Shown: positions 1 to 7,476 of the stretch, one piece after another
Layout: each line of letters opens with the position of its first letter
Position numbering within the stretch: position 1 is the first letter of the stretch
Source: Phormidium sp. SL48-SHIP
GTDB lineage: Bacteria > Cyanobacteriota > Cyanobacteriia > Cyanobacteriales > Geitlerinemataceae
DNA length: 36,337 nucleotides
Direction of reading: 5' to 3'
Assembly (NCBI GenBank): GCA_004299065.1
Contig: SIHH01000009.1
Span: 1-36,337 of the forward strand
Position numbers and translations under genes: made by a program
Notes under the pieces: model-generated
The model's input: the letters and a program-made list of their open reading frames with translations, nothing else
Told to the model about the DNA's origin: nothing
Databases searched by the model: none

Positions 1-13
1 AGCCAAGTCACGA

Positions 14-34
14 GGGAGGAGGGAGGAGGGAGAC
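14..34. repeat. Short heptamer repeat (GGGAGGA)
   Basis: Three consecutive heptamers are seen: GGGAGGA, GGGAGGA and the variant GGGAGAC. They lie just before the first gene. Similar purine-rich heptamer arrays recur at several other places in this window, so this is probably a small member of the same class of short tandem repeats common in filamentous cyanobacteria. Confidence 0.5.
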
Positions 35-73
35 CATGGGCTATCCTGGAGGCTCGTTCTAGTTTCCCATGCA

Positions 74-937
74 ATGCTCTGGCTCATTCTCTCCCTGGTG
101 ACCGCCTTCTTTGAATCCCTGCGAGATGTCGCCAACAAAACCTCATCCACCCTTCACAATGACTACGTGATTACCTGGTCCCTCAACGCCTTTACCGCCC
201 TTCTCCTACTCCCCCTCGCCCTATTCTTAGGGACTCCTACCATTAACCCCCCCTTCTGGAATGCCTTGCTAGCCGGCAGTTTCCTGAATGCGATCGCCTA
301 CCTCTACTTTATCAAGGCCATCCGCCTCTCAGACCTCTCCAAAGTCGCTCCCCTCACCACCTTCACCCCCCTATTTCTTCTCCTCACCTCCCCCATCCTT
401 GTCGGTGAATTTCCCAATACGACAGGATTAGTGGGGATTTTCCTCATCGTCAGCGGCGCCTATCTTCTCAACTTCGCTCAACGTAAAAGCGGCTATCTCC
501 AACCCCTGCGCGCCCTCATCAATGAACGAGGCGCTCGCTTTATGTTACTCGTAGCCTTCCTCTGGAGTCTCACCTCCAACTTCGACAAAATTGGCGTGCA
601 AAACTCCTCACCCCTATTCTGGGTCACCACCGTCTATGCGGCCAATGCTCTCTGGCTATTTCCCCTAATGTTGCTCAAATGCCAAGGTTGGAGACAGCAA
701 ATTCAAGCCAAACCCCTACCTCTGTTGGCTATTGGCGGCTTCAATGCGATCGCCGTCGCCTGTCAGATGACGGCCCTCTCCCTCACCCTCGTCGCCTACG
801 TCATCGCCATTAAACGCACCAGCGCCTTATTTAATGTCCTCTGGGGGCGATTTATCTTCCACGAAACGGGTCTCAAACAACGACTTCTTGGAACCACCAT
901 CATGGTTCTCGGTGTCACCGTGATTGCTGTATCCTAA
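74..937 (+). CDS. EamA/DMT-family permease
   Basis: An integral membrane protein of 287 residues, almost entirely hydrophobic, with about ten predicted membrane helices arranged as two similar halves (roughly residues 1-135 and 150-287). This is the layout of EamA-domain drug/metabolite transporters. Family-like features are the early Asn-Lys stretch in helix 1 (DVANKTSS), the phrase SDLSKVAPLTTFTPLF at the end of the first half, and an equivalent VAYVIAIKRTSALF near the end of the second half. The ATG is the first good start and the length suits the family. The family exports or imports small metabolites in the inner membrane, but the substrate cannot be read from the sequence. It stands alone, with the Uma2 gene 49 bp downstream on the same strand. 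Confidence 0.85.
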   Translation: MLWLILSLVTAFFESLRDVANKTSSTLHNDYVITWSLNAFTALLLLPLALFLGTPTINPPFWNALLAGSFLNAIAYLYFIKAIRLSDLSKVAPLTTFTPLFLLLTSPILVGEFPNTTGLVGIFLIVSGAYLLNFAQRKSGYLQPLRALINERGARFMLLVAFLWSLTSNFDKIGVQNSSPLFWVTTVYAANALWLFPLMLLKCQGWRQQIQAKPLPLLAIGGFNAIAVACQMTALSLTLVAYVIAIKRTSALFNVLWGRFIFHETGLKQRLLGTTIMVLGVTVIAVS

Positions 938-986
938 TCCCCCTTTGCTAGAATCAAATCATCGTTTTTAGTCATGGGTTCCCATC

Positions 987-1832
987 ATGGTTGATGCCTC
1001 TCGCCGCTGGCAAACTCCCTTACCGACCATGTATGACCTCCCCAGCGAATTCCCGGAGGAACTTGGTTTGCCGGATCAATTTCATGAGTTGCAACCGACG
1101 CTCTTGAGCATTACCTGTAAACCGTCAAACTACCCGCCAGAGGACTGTTTGACCGCTCAAGACCTCAATGTCTACTATGACCCTCACCATACCCTCTGGC
1201 ATAAACGGCCCGATTGGTTCCTGGTTCTTGGGGCGACTCATGTTGACCAACAAGACCAGTTACGCTGGAGTTATGTCATCTGGCAAGAGGGAATCTCTCC
1301 CTTTCTCGTGGTAGAACTCCTCTCACCGGGGACTGAGGCGGAAGATTTAGGACGCAGCAGTATGCGCCTGGCCGATAAACCTCCCAGTAAATGGCAAGTC
1401 TATGAGCAAATTCTGCAAGTTCCCTTCTATGCGGTGTTCGATCGCATCCAAAATCAGTTCCGGCTGTTTATCCTAACGGGCGGCCGCTATCAAGAACAAG
1501 ACTTGCCCGAACGCCGTTTCTGGTTCGAGGAACTGGGGTTAGGGTTAGGAGTTTGGACTGGCCCCTATCGCGGCGTGAACGGACGCTGGCTGCGTTGGTA
1601 TGACGCGGATTGGACTTGTATCCCCACTCCCGCAGAAGAAGCGGAACGGGAACGGCAACGAGCCGAAGCCGCAGAAGCTGCCCTCAATCAAGCCCAGAGC
1701 GCGGCTCAGCAGGCTCAGGAAGAAGCCATTCGCAACTTTTTGGCGATGGGTCTCGATGTGTCACAAATTGCAGCGGCGTTGGGCGTTTCTGAGGCGCTGG
1801 TGCAACGGGTTCGCGATGGGTTAGGGGACTAG
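987..1832 (+). CDS. Uma2-family (DUF820) putative endonuclease with C-terminal coiled coil and helix-turn-helix-like tail
   Basis: The central region carries the PD-(D/E)XK-like Uma2 signature greatly expanded in cyanobacteria: an acidic residue in RPDWFLV (about residue 76), then LVVELLSPGTEAED with the conserved Glu-x-x-Ser-Pro (about 109-114), and later a Tyr/Val-rich strand (PFYAVFD). The family is predicted to be a restriction-like nuclease fold; its biological role is unsettled. After about residue 215 the chain becomes a charged Ala/Glu/Gln-rich helix (AEEAERERQRAEAAEAA), and it ends in FLAMGLDVSQIAAALGVSE, which resembles the short helical tail of Rpn/PD-(D/E)XK transposase-derived proteins. 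The ATG fits the family N-terminus. The gene converges on the R3H ATPase with a hairpin between them. Confidence 0.85.
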   Translation: MVDASRRWQTPLPTMYDLPSEFPEELGLPDQFHELQPTLLSITCKPSNYPPEDCLTAQDLNVYYDPHHTLWHKRPDWFLVLGATHVDQQDQLRWSYVIWQEGISPFLVVELLSPGTEAEDLGRSSMRLADKPPSKWQVYEQILQVPFYAVFDRIQNQFRLFILTGGRYQEQDLPERRFWFEELGLGLGVWTGPYRGVNGRWLRWYDADWTCIPTPAEEAERERQRAEAAEAALNQAQSAAQQAQEEAIRNFLAMGLDVSQIAAALGVSEALVQRVRDGLGD

Positions 1833-1842
1833 CCCGATTTGG

Positions 1843-1875
1843 CTCCCTCAAGCCTCCCATCGCGGTTTGGGGGAG
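1843..1875. terminator. Hairpin between convergent genes, likely bidirectional terminator
   Basis: A 12-bp stem with two G-U pairs (CTCCCTCAAGCC against GGTTTGGGGGAG) encloses a 9-base loop. It sits exactly between the stop codons of the two converging genes. There is no long T-run, so termination is inferred from position and stem strength. Confidence 0.55.
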
Positions 1876-1878
1876 GGA

Positions 1879-3672
1879 TTAGGCGGGGTAAATCCGCAGG
1901 CGACGATTGGGTTCATCGCCGAAACTATCGGATTTGAGGCGATAGTGTTCCACCAGTTCATGCTGGATTTTTCGGACTTTGGGCGATCGCGGTAACAACT
2001 CCACTGGTTGCCCTTTCGGAAGCACAATCTGTTCGACGGCTAGACGGGCTTCTTCTAAGGCCTCAATCTCATCATCACTGGCATTGTGACTAAACAGCCG
2101 TAAATCCGCCACATCGGGAACTCCCGGATCATCCATTTGCAATAACCGTCGCAAGGCTCGGGTAATCTGAGGGATGGTACTGGATTTAATCAGATGGATG
2201 GGAATTTGTCGGGCTTTGGCGACATGGCGGAGTTTGGAATGATTGCGGAAGTGCGATCGCAACGCCAAAACTGCATTGGCTTCATCCAAATCCTTGGTAA
2301 TCACCACCGGTAACTCCAACACCCCAATCACTTCTTCCAACTGACCCCGACTAATGGCATAAGGATAGAGATAAAATCGCTCCTCCTCATCAATCATCTC
2401 ATTGCCAAAGCGGTCAAACTCAGGACTATTCGAGAGAGAGGCATCGAGTAACTGCTCAAAATGTTTCTGAGGGGAACTCGTCGCCACTCCGTTCGTGCGC
2501 GGTAGGGGTTTCATTTGCCCGGAGGCTCGCCAGCCCCGCACTCCGGCATTTTTTGGCGGTTTTGGGGCAATGGGGGCATCGGGTAACTCATGAGAAATCA
2601 GTACCTTACCACTCTCATTCATGGTCCGTACTTGAGGGTTCGGTTGTCGTCCCCGCAAGAGGATATCCACGGTATCCGAGACACTTTCATGCACCACCCA
2701 GCGATACCGTTCTAACATCTCCACGGCAATCTCGAAGGTGGGCGGGGCTTTGCGTTCGAGGACGGTTTTTTGGGTTCCCCGCCGTCGCGCTTCGTCGTCT
2801 CCGAGGGTGACGGAACCAATCCCACCAATTAAGTCCGCCAGGGTGGGGTTTTTGATGAGGTTCTCGATGCGGTTTCCGTGGGCGGTTCCCACCAGTTGCA
2901 CCCCCCGTTCGGCAATGGTGCGGGCGGCCAGGGCTTCGAGTTCGGTGCCAATTTCGTCAATCACTACCACTTCGGGCATATGGTTCTCGACGGCTTCAAT
3001 CATCACCTGATGTTGCAGTTCGGGGCGGGCTACCTGCATTCGTCGCGCCCGGCCGATGGCGGGGTGGGGGATATCGCCATCGCCGGCAATTTCGTTGGAG
3101 GTGTCGATAATGACGACACGCTTTTGTAAGTCGTCGGCGAGAACTCGGGCAATTTCCCGCAGGGCGGTGGTTTTACCGACGCCGGGCCGACCTAACATGA
3201 GGATGGATTGACCTCGTTCGACTAAATCGCGAATCAGGCCAATGGTGCCGAAGACGGCCCGCCCGACTCGACAGGTAAGGCCAATGATGTCGCCGCTGCG
3301 GTTGCGGATGGCGCTGATGCGGTGGAGGGTTTGCTCGATTCCGGCGCGGTTGTCGCCGCCGAAATGGCCCACGCGATCGACGCAATCTTGTAAGTCTTGT
3401 TGGGTGATGGGATCGTCGCTGAGATATTCGGCTTGGCCGGGGAACCGGGCTTCGGGACGTCGCCCTAAGTCCATGACAATTTCGATGAGAACGTCCCGCT
3501 GGGGATGGTGTTCGATGTGGGTTTGGATGGGTTCGGGGAGAATGCTGAGGAGTCGAGTGAGATCGTCGGTGCTGCGCTGCATATCGCGTTCTGGTTCTGA
3601 AGGGGCGGCTTCAGGAGACGGAGATCGCCCATAAGGGATAGAAGATGATGGGTTGGGATTTGAACTCACCAT
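1879..3672 (-). CDS. AAA ATPase with C-terminal R3H domain (Ycf45-like)
   Basis: A 597-residue protein when started at the ATG of MVSSNPNP; a TTG-started extension of nine residues is less likely. The P-loop GRPGVGKT lies at about residues 161-168 and the Walker B strand VVVIDE at about 236-241, followed by GTAHGN. The ATPase resembles SpoIIIAA/Ycf45 proteins of cyanobacteria and red-algal plastids. The C-terminus (last ~60 residues, with the phrase IQHELVEHYRLKSDS) matches an R3H single-stranded nucleic acid binding domain. An N-terminal disordered Pro/Ser stretch precedes the core. The cellular role of this family is not established; nucleic-acid-linked ATPase activity is inferred. The gene lies 41 bp downstream of ldpA on the same strand, so the two may be co-transcribed. 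Confidence 0.85.
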   Translation of the reverse strand: MVSSNPNPSSSIPYGRSPSPEAAPSEPERDMQRSTDDLTRLLSILPEPIQTHIEHHPQRDVLIEIVMDLGRRPEARFPGQAEYLSDDPITQQDLQDCVDRVGHFGGDNRAGIEQTLHRISAIRNRSGDIIGLTCRVGRAVFGTIGLIRDLVERGQSILMLGRPGVGKTTALREIARVLADDLQKRVVIIDTSNEIAGDGDIPHPAIGRARRMQVARPELQHQVMIEAVENHMPEVVVIDEIGTELEALAARTIAERGVQLVGTAHGNRIENLIKNPTLADLIGGIGSVTLGDDEARRRGTQKTVLERKAPPTFEIAVEMLERYRWVVHESVSDTVDILLRGRQPNPQVRTMNESGKVLISHELPDAPIAPKPPKNAGVRGWRASGQMKPLPRTNGVATSSPQKHFEQLLDASLSNSPEFDRFGNEMIDEEERFYLYPYAISRGQLEEVIGVLELPVVITKDLDEANAVLALRSHFRNHSKLRHVAKARQIPIHLIKSSTIPQITRALRRLLQMDDPGVPDVADLRLFSHNASDDEIEALEEARLAVEQIVLPKGQPVELLPRSPKVRKIQHELVEHYRLKSDSFGDEPNRRLRIYPA

Positions 3673-3713
3673 GAATGCTGGAAATAGCAACAGTGTCAAC
3701 CCGGAAAGTGGGG

Positions 3714-4847
3714 TTAGTGGGCTTTTAGGGCTGCTGAGGGCTGATGGTGCAAGGCCACGAGCGATCGCGCCCGCTCGACGGCGGCCCAGAGAAGTTGAGG
3801 ATGCTGGTCTAGGTACATGGCAGAACCCCGCTCGATGCTGTTTAATGCGGTCAAAATAGGGGACAAAATAGCCCGGGCATAACTGCCGTAGGCAATCCCT
3901 GCTATATATTTAGCGGGTTTTGGCCGGGTTAAAGGGCTGTTAGACGAAGATTGTTCGTAATTTAATCGGTTGTTAAACAAACCTAGGGATTGCAGTTTGG
4001 GGACTGTGTGCTGGTTGGTTCCTCCGGCGAGTTGGACATATCCGGGAAGGTTGGCCTTGAGAACCTGTTGTCCAAATTGGATGGTGGCTTTGCTGGTTCC
4101 TTTGCCGATGTCACCGCTCATCGATCGCCCGTCGGTTTGCCAGATGGGTTCGGGAAAGGCATCACCGATAATCTCGTAGAGCGATCGCAGATAGTCGAGA
4201 CTGTCGCGACTGTGTAAACAACTAATGGCCAGTTGTTTTATGTGGGTTCGCCAAGGGGCGATCGCCCGCCACAGGGCCTCGAAATCTTGGCGATGACCGG
4301 GTTGGGTATGGATTTCAATGGCGTCAACGGCCATAGACAGGATAAAGGGGGCCAGAGTTTCGGGACTGGTGCGGTAGGCTTTGGCCCAAATGAGTCCTTG
4401 GGGACAGATGGGTAAACAACGGCCACAGCCATAACAGCGGTCCTGAATCACGCCCTGATGCTCTTCCGTGAAGGCGATCGCCGCCGCTGGACAGACGGCT
4501 TCACAGGGACGGGGACAGTCCGGTGGACAGTGATTGGGGTTAAAGTGCGCTTTGCGAAAATGAGGATCATCGGCGTCGTTTAGACTGACCATGAGCCAGG
4601 GCTTGGGATTGGGAGATAGCCCCCGCGATCGCGCTGACTCCACATAGGCCTGAGCCGCCGTAATGCCCCCACGAGCCGCCTCGACGACCGCTGCATCGGC
4701 TGCAACATCGATACAATCAACTCCGGCCAAGGTATACGCCAAACTCAGGTTATGCACGGCGGGCAGATCTTGAAAACTGGCACCGCAGATTAACTTAAAC
4801 CAGGTGCCTTGTTTTAAGGAATGTAACGGGTGTCTCAGGTTAGTCAC
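3714..4847 (-). CDS. ldpA: LdpA, iron-sulfur protein of circadian clock input
   Basis: A 377-residue protein with two ferredoxin-like cysteine groups: C107, C111, C115, C119 (CPPDCPRPCEAVCP) and C138, C141, C144, C148 (CYGCGRCLPICP), predicting two 4Fe-4S clusters. The N-terminus (LRHPLHSLKQGTWFKLICGASFQDLP, split here by family pattern: start, 'GTWFKLICGASFQD', then a TIM-barrel-like 'AGVDCIDVAADAAVV') matches cyanobacterial LdpA. In Synechococcus elongatus, LdpA senses the redox state of the cell and adjusts clock period through CikA and KaiA; that role is transferred by family. The ATG start matches the conserved family N-terminus. The R3H ATPase gene follows closely on the same strand. 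The tmRNA gene lies divergently about 300 bp away. Confidence 0.9.
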   Translation of the reverse strand: MTNLRHPLHSLKQGTWFKLICGASFQDLPAVHNLSLAYTLAGVDCIDVAADAAVVEAARGGITAAQAYVESARSRGLSPNPKPWLMVSLNDADDPHFRKAHFNPNHCPPDCPRPCEAVCPAAAIAFTEEHQGVIQDRCYGCGRCLPICPQGLIWAKAYRTSPETLAPFILSMAVDAIEIHTQPGHRQDFEALWRAIAPWRTHIKQLAISCLHSRDSLDYLRSLYEIIGDAFPEPIWQTDGRSMSGDIGKGTSKATIQFGQQVLKANLPGYVQLAGGTNQHTVPKLQSLGLFNNRLNYEQSSSNSPLTRPKPAKYIAGIAYGSYARAILSPILTALNSIERGSAMYLDQHPQLLWAAVERARSLVALHHQPSAALKAH

Positions 4848-5010
4848 ACCTATATGCTAATGGGTTCGCGAAAAAATGGGGAGGGTCGGTCATGGTTTTG
4901 CCTGCCCCAAGTCCTCTCAACAGCTTCCAACTGAGACTCTCAGCCAGATGTCTCAGTCGTTTGTGGCATCATAGAGCCAATACGACCAAACAACAACCTG
5001 ACTCTCATTT

Positions 5011-5076
5011 GGGGAAGAAGGGAACAGGGGGGAAGAAGGGAATAGGGAATCGGCAACAGGCAACAGGCAATTCCCC
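5011..5076. repeat. Degenerate purine-rich heptamer repeats bounded by GGGGAA/TTCCCC
   Basis: Repeated blocks GGGGAAGAAGGGAACAG and GGGGAAGAAGGGAATAG are followed by three copies of GGCAACA/GGCAATT. The array starts with GGGGAA and ends with TTCCCC, so its ends could pair. It belongs to the same loose repeat class as the CAAGAGG array downstream. Confidence 0.6.
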
Positions 5077-5084
5077 AGATGCGG

Positions 5085-5113
5085 TTGTCACTTCTGAAAG
5101 TTTCCCCTATAAT
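5085..5113 (+). promoter_or_regulatory. Sigma-70-type promoter of ssrA
   Basis: TTGTCA (5/6 match to the -35 consensus), a 17-base spacer, and a perfect TATAAT (5108-5113). The predicted start of transcription would lie around 5120, leaving a leader of about 35-40 bases before the mature tmRNA 5' end, as expected if RNase P trims the precursor. Confidence 0.75.
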
Positions 5114-5156
5114 AAGAGATCCAGAAAGGAAACGATAGCATTCACGTCACTCACGA

Positions 5157-5545
5157 GGGGCCTTCATGGTTTCGACGTGTTGGGGAAACCCGAAGCGTGA
5201 TGCAGGCCGAGAGTGAGTCTCCTCTCGTAAATCAAAGGCTCAAAACAAAAAGTAAATGCGAACAACATCGTTCCTTTCGCTCGCAAAGCAGCTACTGTTG
5301 CCTAGAAAAAACCTCCAATAGGTTCGAGCACTTATAGTCCGACTCCGTTAAGGGCTATAGGTAAACCCCAACGGATGCACTCATTCACTGTCTCTGGTCA
5401 GTGAACTGAGTTAAGACAATACCAGAGCATCCTACCGTCCGGGATAAGGGACGGTCCCCGCCCCAAGGGTTAACGGGGCTAAGCCTGTGAATGATCGTGA
5501 GGTCAATACCCAAGGCGGACACGGGTTCGATTCCCGTAGGCTCCA
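5157..5545 (+). ncRNA. ssrA: tmRNA (one-piece), ssrA
   Basis: The 5' end GGGGCCT pairs with AGGCTCC (5538-5544) to form a seven-pair tRNA-like acceptor stem, followed by discriminator A and no encoded CCA. The T-arm reads GGGTTCGATTCCC. The coding segment starts with GCG at 5258 and reads ANNIVPFARKAATVA followed by TAG (5303-5305), clearly a cyanobacterial ssrA tag. The RNA rescues stalled ribosomes together with SmpB, and the tag directs proteins to proteolysis. The order of the parts is collinear, so this is the standard one-piece form. CCA must be added after transcription. A strong promoter and a hairpin terminator flank the gene. Confidence 0.97.
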
Positions 5546-5555
5546 CTTTAAAACG

Positions 5556-5597
5556 CAAACGACCTGTTACAGTCTCTGTAGCAGGTCGTTTGTTTTC
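5556..5597 (+). terminator. Rho-independent terminator of ssrA
   Basis: An 11-bp perfect stem (CAAACGACCTG against CAGGTCGTTTG) extends after a two-base internal loop into ACAG/CTGT, with a short TCT loop, and is followed by TTTTCGTT. It begins about ten bases after the tmRNA 3' end. Confidence 0.85.
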
Positions 5598-5635
5598 GTT
5601 AGACTAGAGGTGATTTCTCTGTGTAGTTGTCGATT

Positions 5636-6442
5636 ATGACCTCCAAGACTCCCAACCTGCAACGGCGCGTTCCTCGTCTTCTCTCCTCGCTGATTCTCGG
5701 GGCGATCGCCTCGGGCCTCACCTCAACCTTAGTCGCTCTACCGAGTTGGGCCAACAGTGCAGACAGCGCTCCGAGTGAACTGGAAAATCTCCTAGACAGC
5801 ATTGATAGTACCTCAACCGAGGGAGATATCGAGGGCTTAATGGACTTCTACAGCAATGACTTTGATCATTCAGATGGCCTCAACCGCGACGATTTCCGCG
5901 CCTCCCTCGAACAACTCTGGGAACGGTTCCCCAATCTAAGCTACGATACCGAGATTCTCTCCTGGGAGGAGACGGCTAACGGCTACCAAGTTGAAACCGA
6001 AACCACCATTCTCGGGTTACAGGCCAGGGATTTGCCTAATACTGAACTTCACGGAACCGTGCGATCGCGCCAAACTTATGAAAACGGGCAAATTGTCTCC
6101 CAGGAGATTCTCGAAGAAGAAATCCGCATCCTCTCAGGCGACAATCCCCCCAATGTCCGCGTGAACCTTCCTCTCGAAGCTTCACTAGATAGCCGCTATC
6201 ACTTTGATTTAATCGTAGAAGAACCCCTCGGAGACGATTTAATCCTAGGTGCGGCGATGCAGGAATTGATTTCTCGTAACACCCATCTTAATCCCAATGC
6301 CTTGGAACTTGAACCCCTCAATGCTGGCGGGTTATTTAAGGTTGGCCAAGCTGAAGATGGTGCTGGAGACTATTGGGTATCCGGGGCAATTGTTCGCCAG
6401 GGAGGTATTACGATTGTTAGCCGGCGAATGCGGGTGAATTAG
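5636..6442 (+). CDS. Secreted protein with NTF2/SnoaL-like fold, unknown function
   Basis: About 268 residues. The first ~35 residues form a signal peptide: basic start (MTSKTPNLQRRVPR), hydrophobic core (LLSSLILGAIASGLTS), and a probable cleavage near ALPSWA-NS. Residues ~45-135 (LDSIDSTSTEGDIEGLMDFY, then a pattern like DHSDGLNRDDFRASLEQLW) resemble the NTF2-like/SnoaL helical-plus-sheet fold often seen in ketosteroid-isomerase-type proteins. The C-terminal half is a second beta-rich region of unknown type. ATG is chosen over an upstream in-frame TTG. The gene starts soon after the ssrA terminator and is monocistronic, followed by a heptamer array. The function is not recognisable; an extracytoplasmic location is likely. 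Confidence 0.7.
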   Translation: MTSKTPNLQRRVPRLLSSLILGAIASGLTSTLVALPSWANSADSAPSELENLLDSIDSTSTEGDIEGLMDFYSNDFDHSDGLNRDDFRASLEQLWERFPNLSYDTEILSWEETANGYQVETETTILGLQARDLPNTELHGTVRSRQTYENGQIVSQEILEEEIRILSGDNPPNVRVNLPLEASLDSRYHFDLIVEEPLGDDLILGAAMQELISRNTHLNPNALELEPLNAGGLFKVGQAEDGAGDYWVSGAIVRQGGITIVSRRMRVN

Positions 6443-6451
6443 GGGGGAAGG

Positions 6452-6507
6452 CAAGAGGCAAGAGGCAAGAGGCAAGAGGCAAGAGGCAAGAGGCAAGAGG
6501 CAAGAGG
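6452..6507. repeat. Tandem heptamer array, eight perfect CAAGAGG copies
   Basis: Eight uninterrupted copies of CAAGAGG, directly after the stop codon of the upstream gene. This is the STRR class of short tandem repeats known in heterocystous and other filamentous cyanobacteria. The perfect identity of copies suggests recent slippage, so copy number probably varies between strains. Confidence 0.9.
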
Positions 6508-6612
6508 TAGGGGGTGTTTCGGCTTGCCATCCTGGTCAGCTTTGAGCGTTCATTTCAAACTTGCTGGAATGCACCTCTCGCTGGCGGAACCTGACCCCGG
6601 TTAATTATCGAT

Positions 6613-7299
6613 TTAACTATCGATGGTCTGGCGTTGTTCGACGAGTTTTTCTGTCATTTGGGCCAGGCGATCGAGGTGTTGCTTGAGATCTTGGGCTTTG
6701 AGGCGGAACTTGCGTTTGCGCCCAAGGGCGGCCCGGGCCAGATCTTCGCGATCGCGCCTCAGGGCCGTGTGAGCCACCTTATCCCAAGACTCCATCTCAC
6801 GGACAGCCTGATTGTAGCGAGGTTGTAGGTCATCCCAGGCGACCTTGATCTCTCCTAAGGCCTGATCTAGCATCCCAGCGGCATCCTGCTGATGACCATC
6901 TTGGAAGGACTGGTTGATTTTACCCGATAACTGATCCGGGTTGAGGGTGGCCAACAAGGGGGCAAACTTGCGAATTTGCTTGCTGTCACTGATTCCGGTC
7001 TTGCACCAGGTGGCAAAATGTTCACAGTTGTTGAACAGTAGATTATACTCGCGCTCTCCTAGGCGACTCTCGGCCCGTTGTAGGGTGGTTTCAGCAATAT
7101 AATGGGCGGGATACTGGCGGGTATAGACCCGTTTCCCCCCGGTAAATGCCCCTATGGATGTGCGTTTGACTGTGGCCTCGTCTTCTCGCTTGGAATAGTG
7201 AATCACTGTTCCATCGCCGCAATCAATCCCGTGGTGTTCATACAAACCCTCCAGATTGAAGAAAGGACGAATCACATAAATCTGGTCGCCACGTGCCAT
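6613..7299 (-). CDS. LRAT/NC-domain (NlpC/P60-like) protein
   Basis: 228 residues. The N-terminal ~110 residues form an LRAT-type permuted NlpC/P60 domain: MARGDQIYVIRP at the start, YEHHGIDCGDG with the catalytic His (H22 or H23), a second His at VIHYSK (H34), and the Cys nucleophile C92 in NNCEHFATWC. In eukaryotes such proteins are acyltransferases or phospholipases; bacterial members are largely uncharacterised and could act on lipids or peptide bonds. The C-terminal ~110 residues are charged and helical (WDDLQPRYNQAVREME onwards) and probably form a coiled coil. No signal peptide is visible, so it is likely cytosolic. It is divergent from the DUF3352 gene, with 177 bp between. Confidence 0.8.
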   Translation of the reverse strand: MARGDQIYVIRPFFNLEGLYEHHGIDCGDGTVIHYSKREDEATVKRTSIGAFTGGKRVYTRQYPAHYIAETTLQRAESRLGEREYNLLFNNCEHFATWCKTGISDSKQIRKFAPLLATLNPDQLSGKINQSFQDGHQQDAAGMLDQALGEIKVAWDDLQPRYNQAVREMESWDKVAHTALRRDREDLARAALGRKRKFRLKAQDLKQHLDRLAQMTEKLVEQRQTIDS

Positions 7300-7476
7300 A
7301 ACGAAAATCTAGGGTGAGGGGTGAAGTGGAGCGATCGAGCAAAACCGACAACACCAAGGCGAATCTGTGCCATGCCTTGAGATGGGGCCACCCTCGAACA
7401 CTCCCCATTATGGATCATTTCGCAATTGCTGAAAGAAGTGGAATAATGGCGATCGGGTCAAGTTTCAGGAACCGTC

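Larger units (their letters stand above)
4848..5156. other. Intergenic region between ldpA and ssrA
   Basis: No convincing protein gene is seen here. An open frame on the plus strand runs through it but continues into the tmRNA and encodes repeat-derived sequence. The region holds a degenerate heptamer array and the tmRNA promoter, annotated separately. The ldpA promoter must also lie at its left end, but I see no strong match. Confidence 0.6.

Noticed and set aside
3242-3634. 130-codon frame antisense to the R3H ATPase gene
   Set aside because: Shadow of a high-GC coding region with no features; the minus-strand gene has clear motifs.
4892-5200. Open frame of 102 codons upstream of and into the tmRNA
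   Set aside because: It is built from heptamer repeats and promoter sequence and runs into ssrA; no protein-like features.
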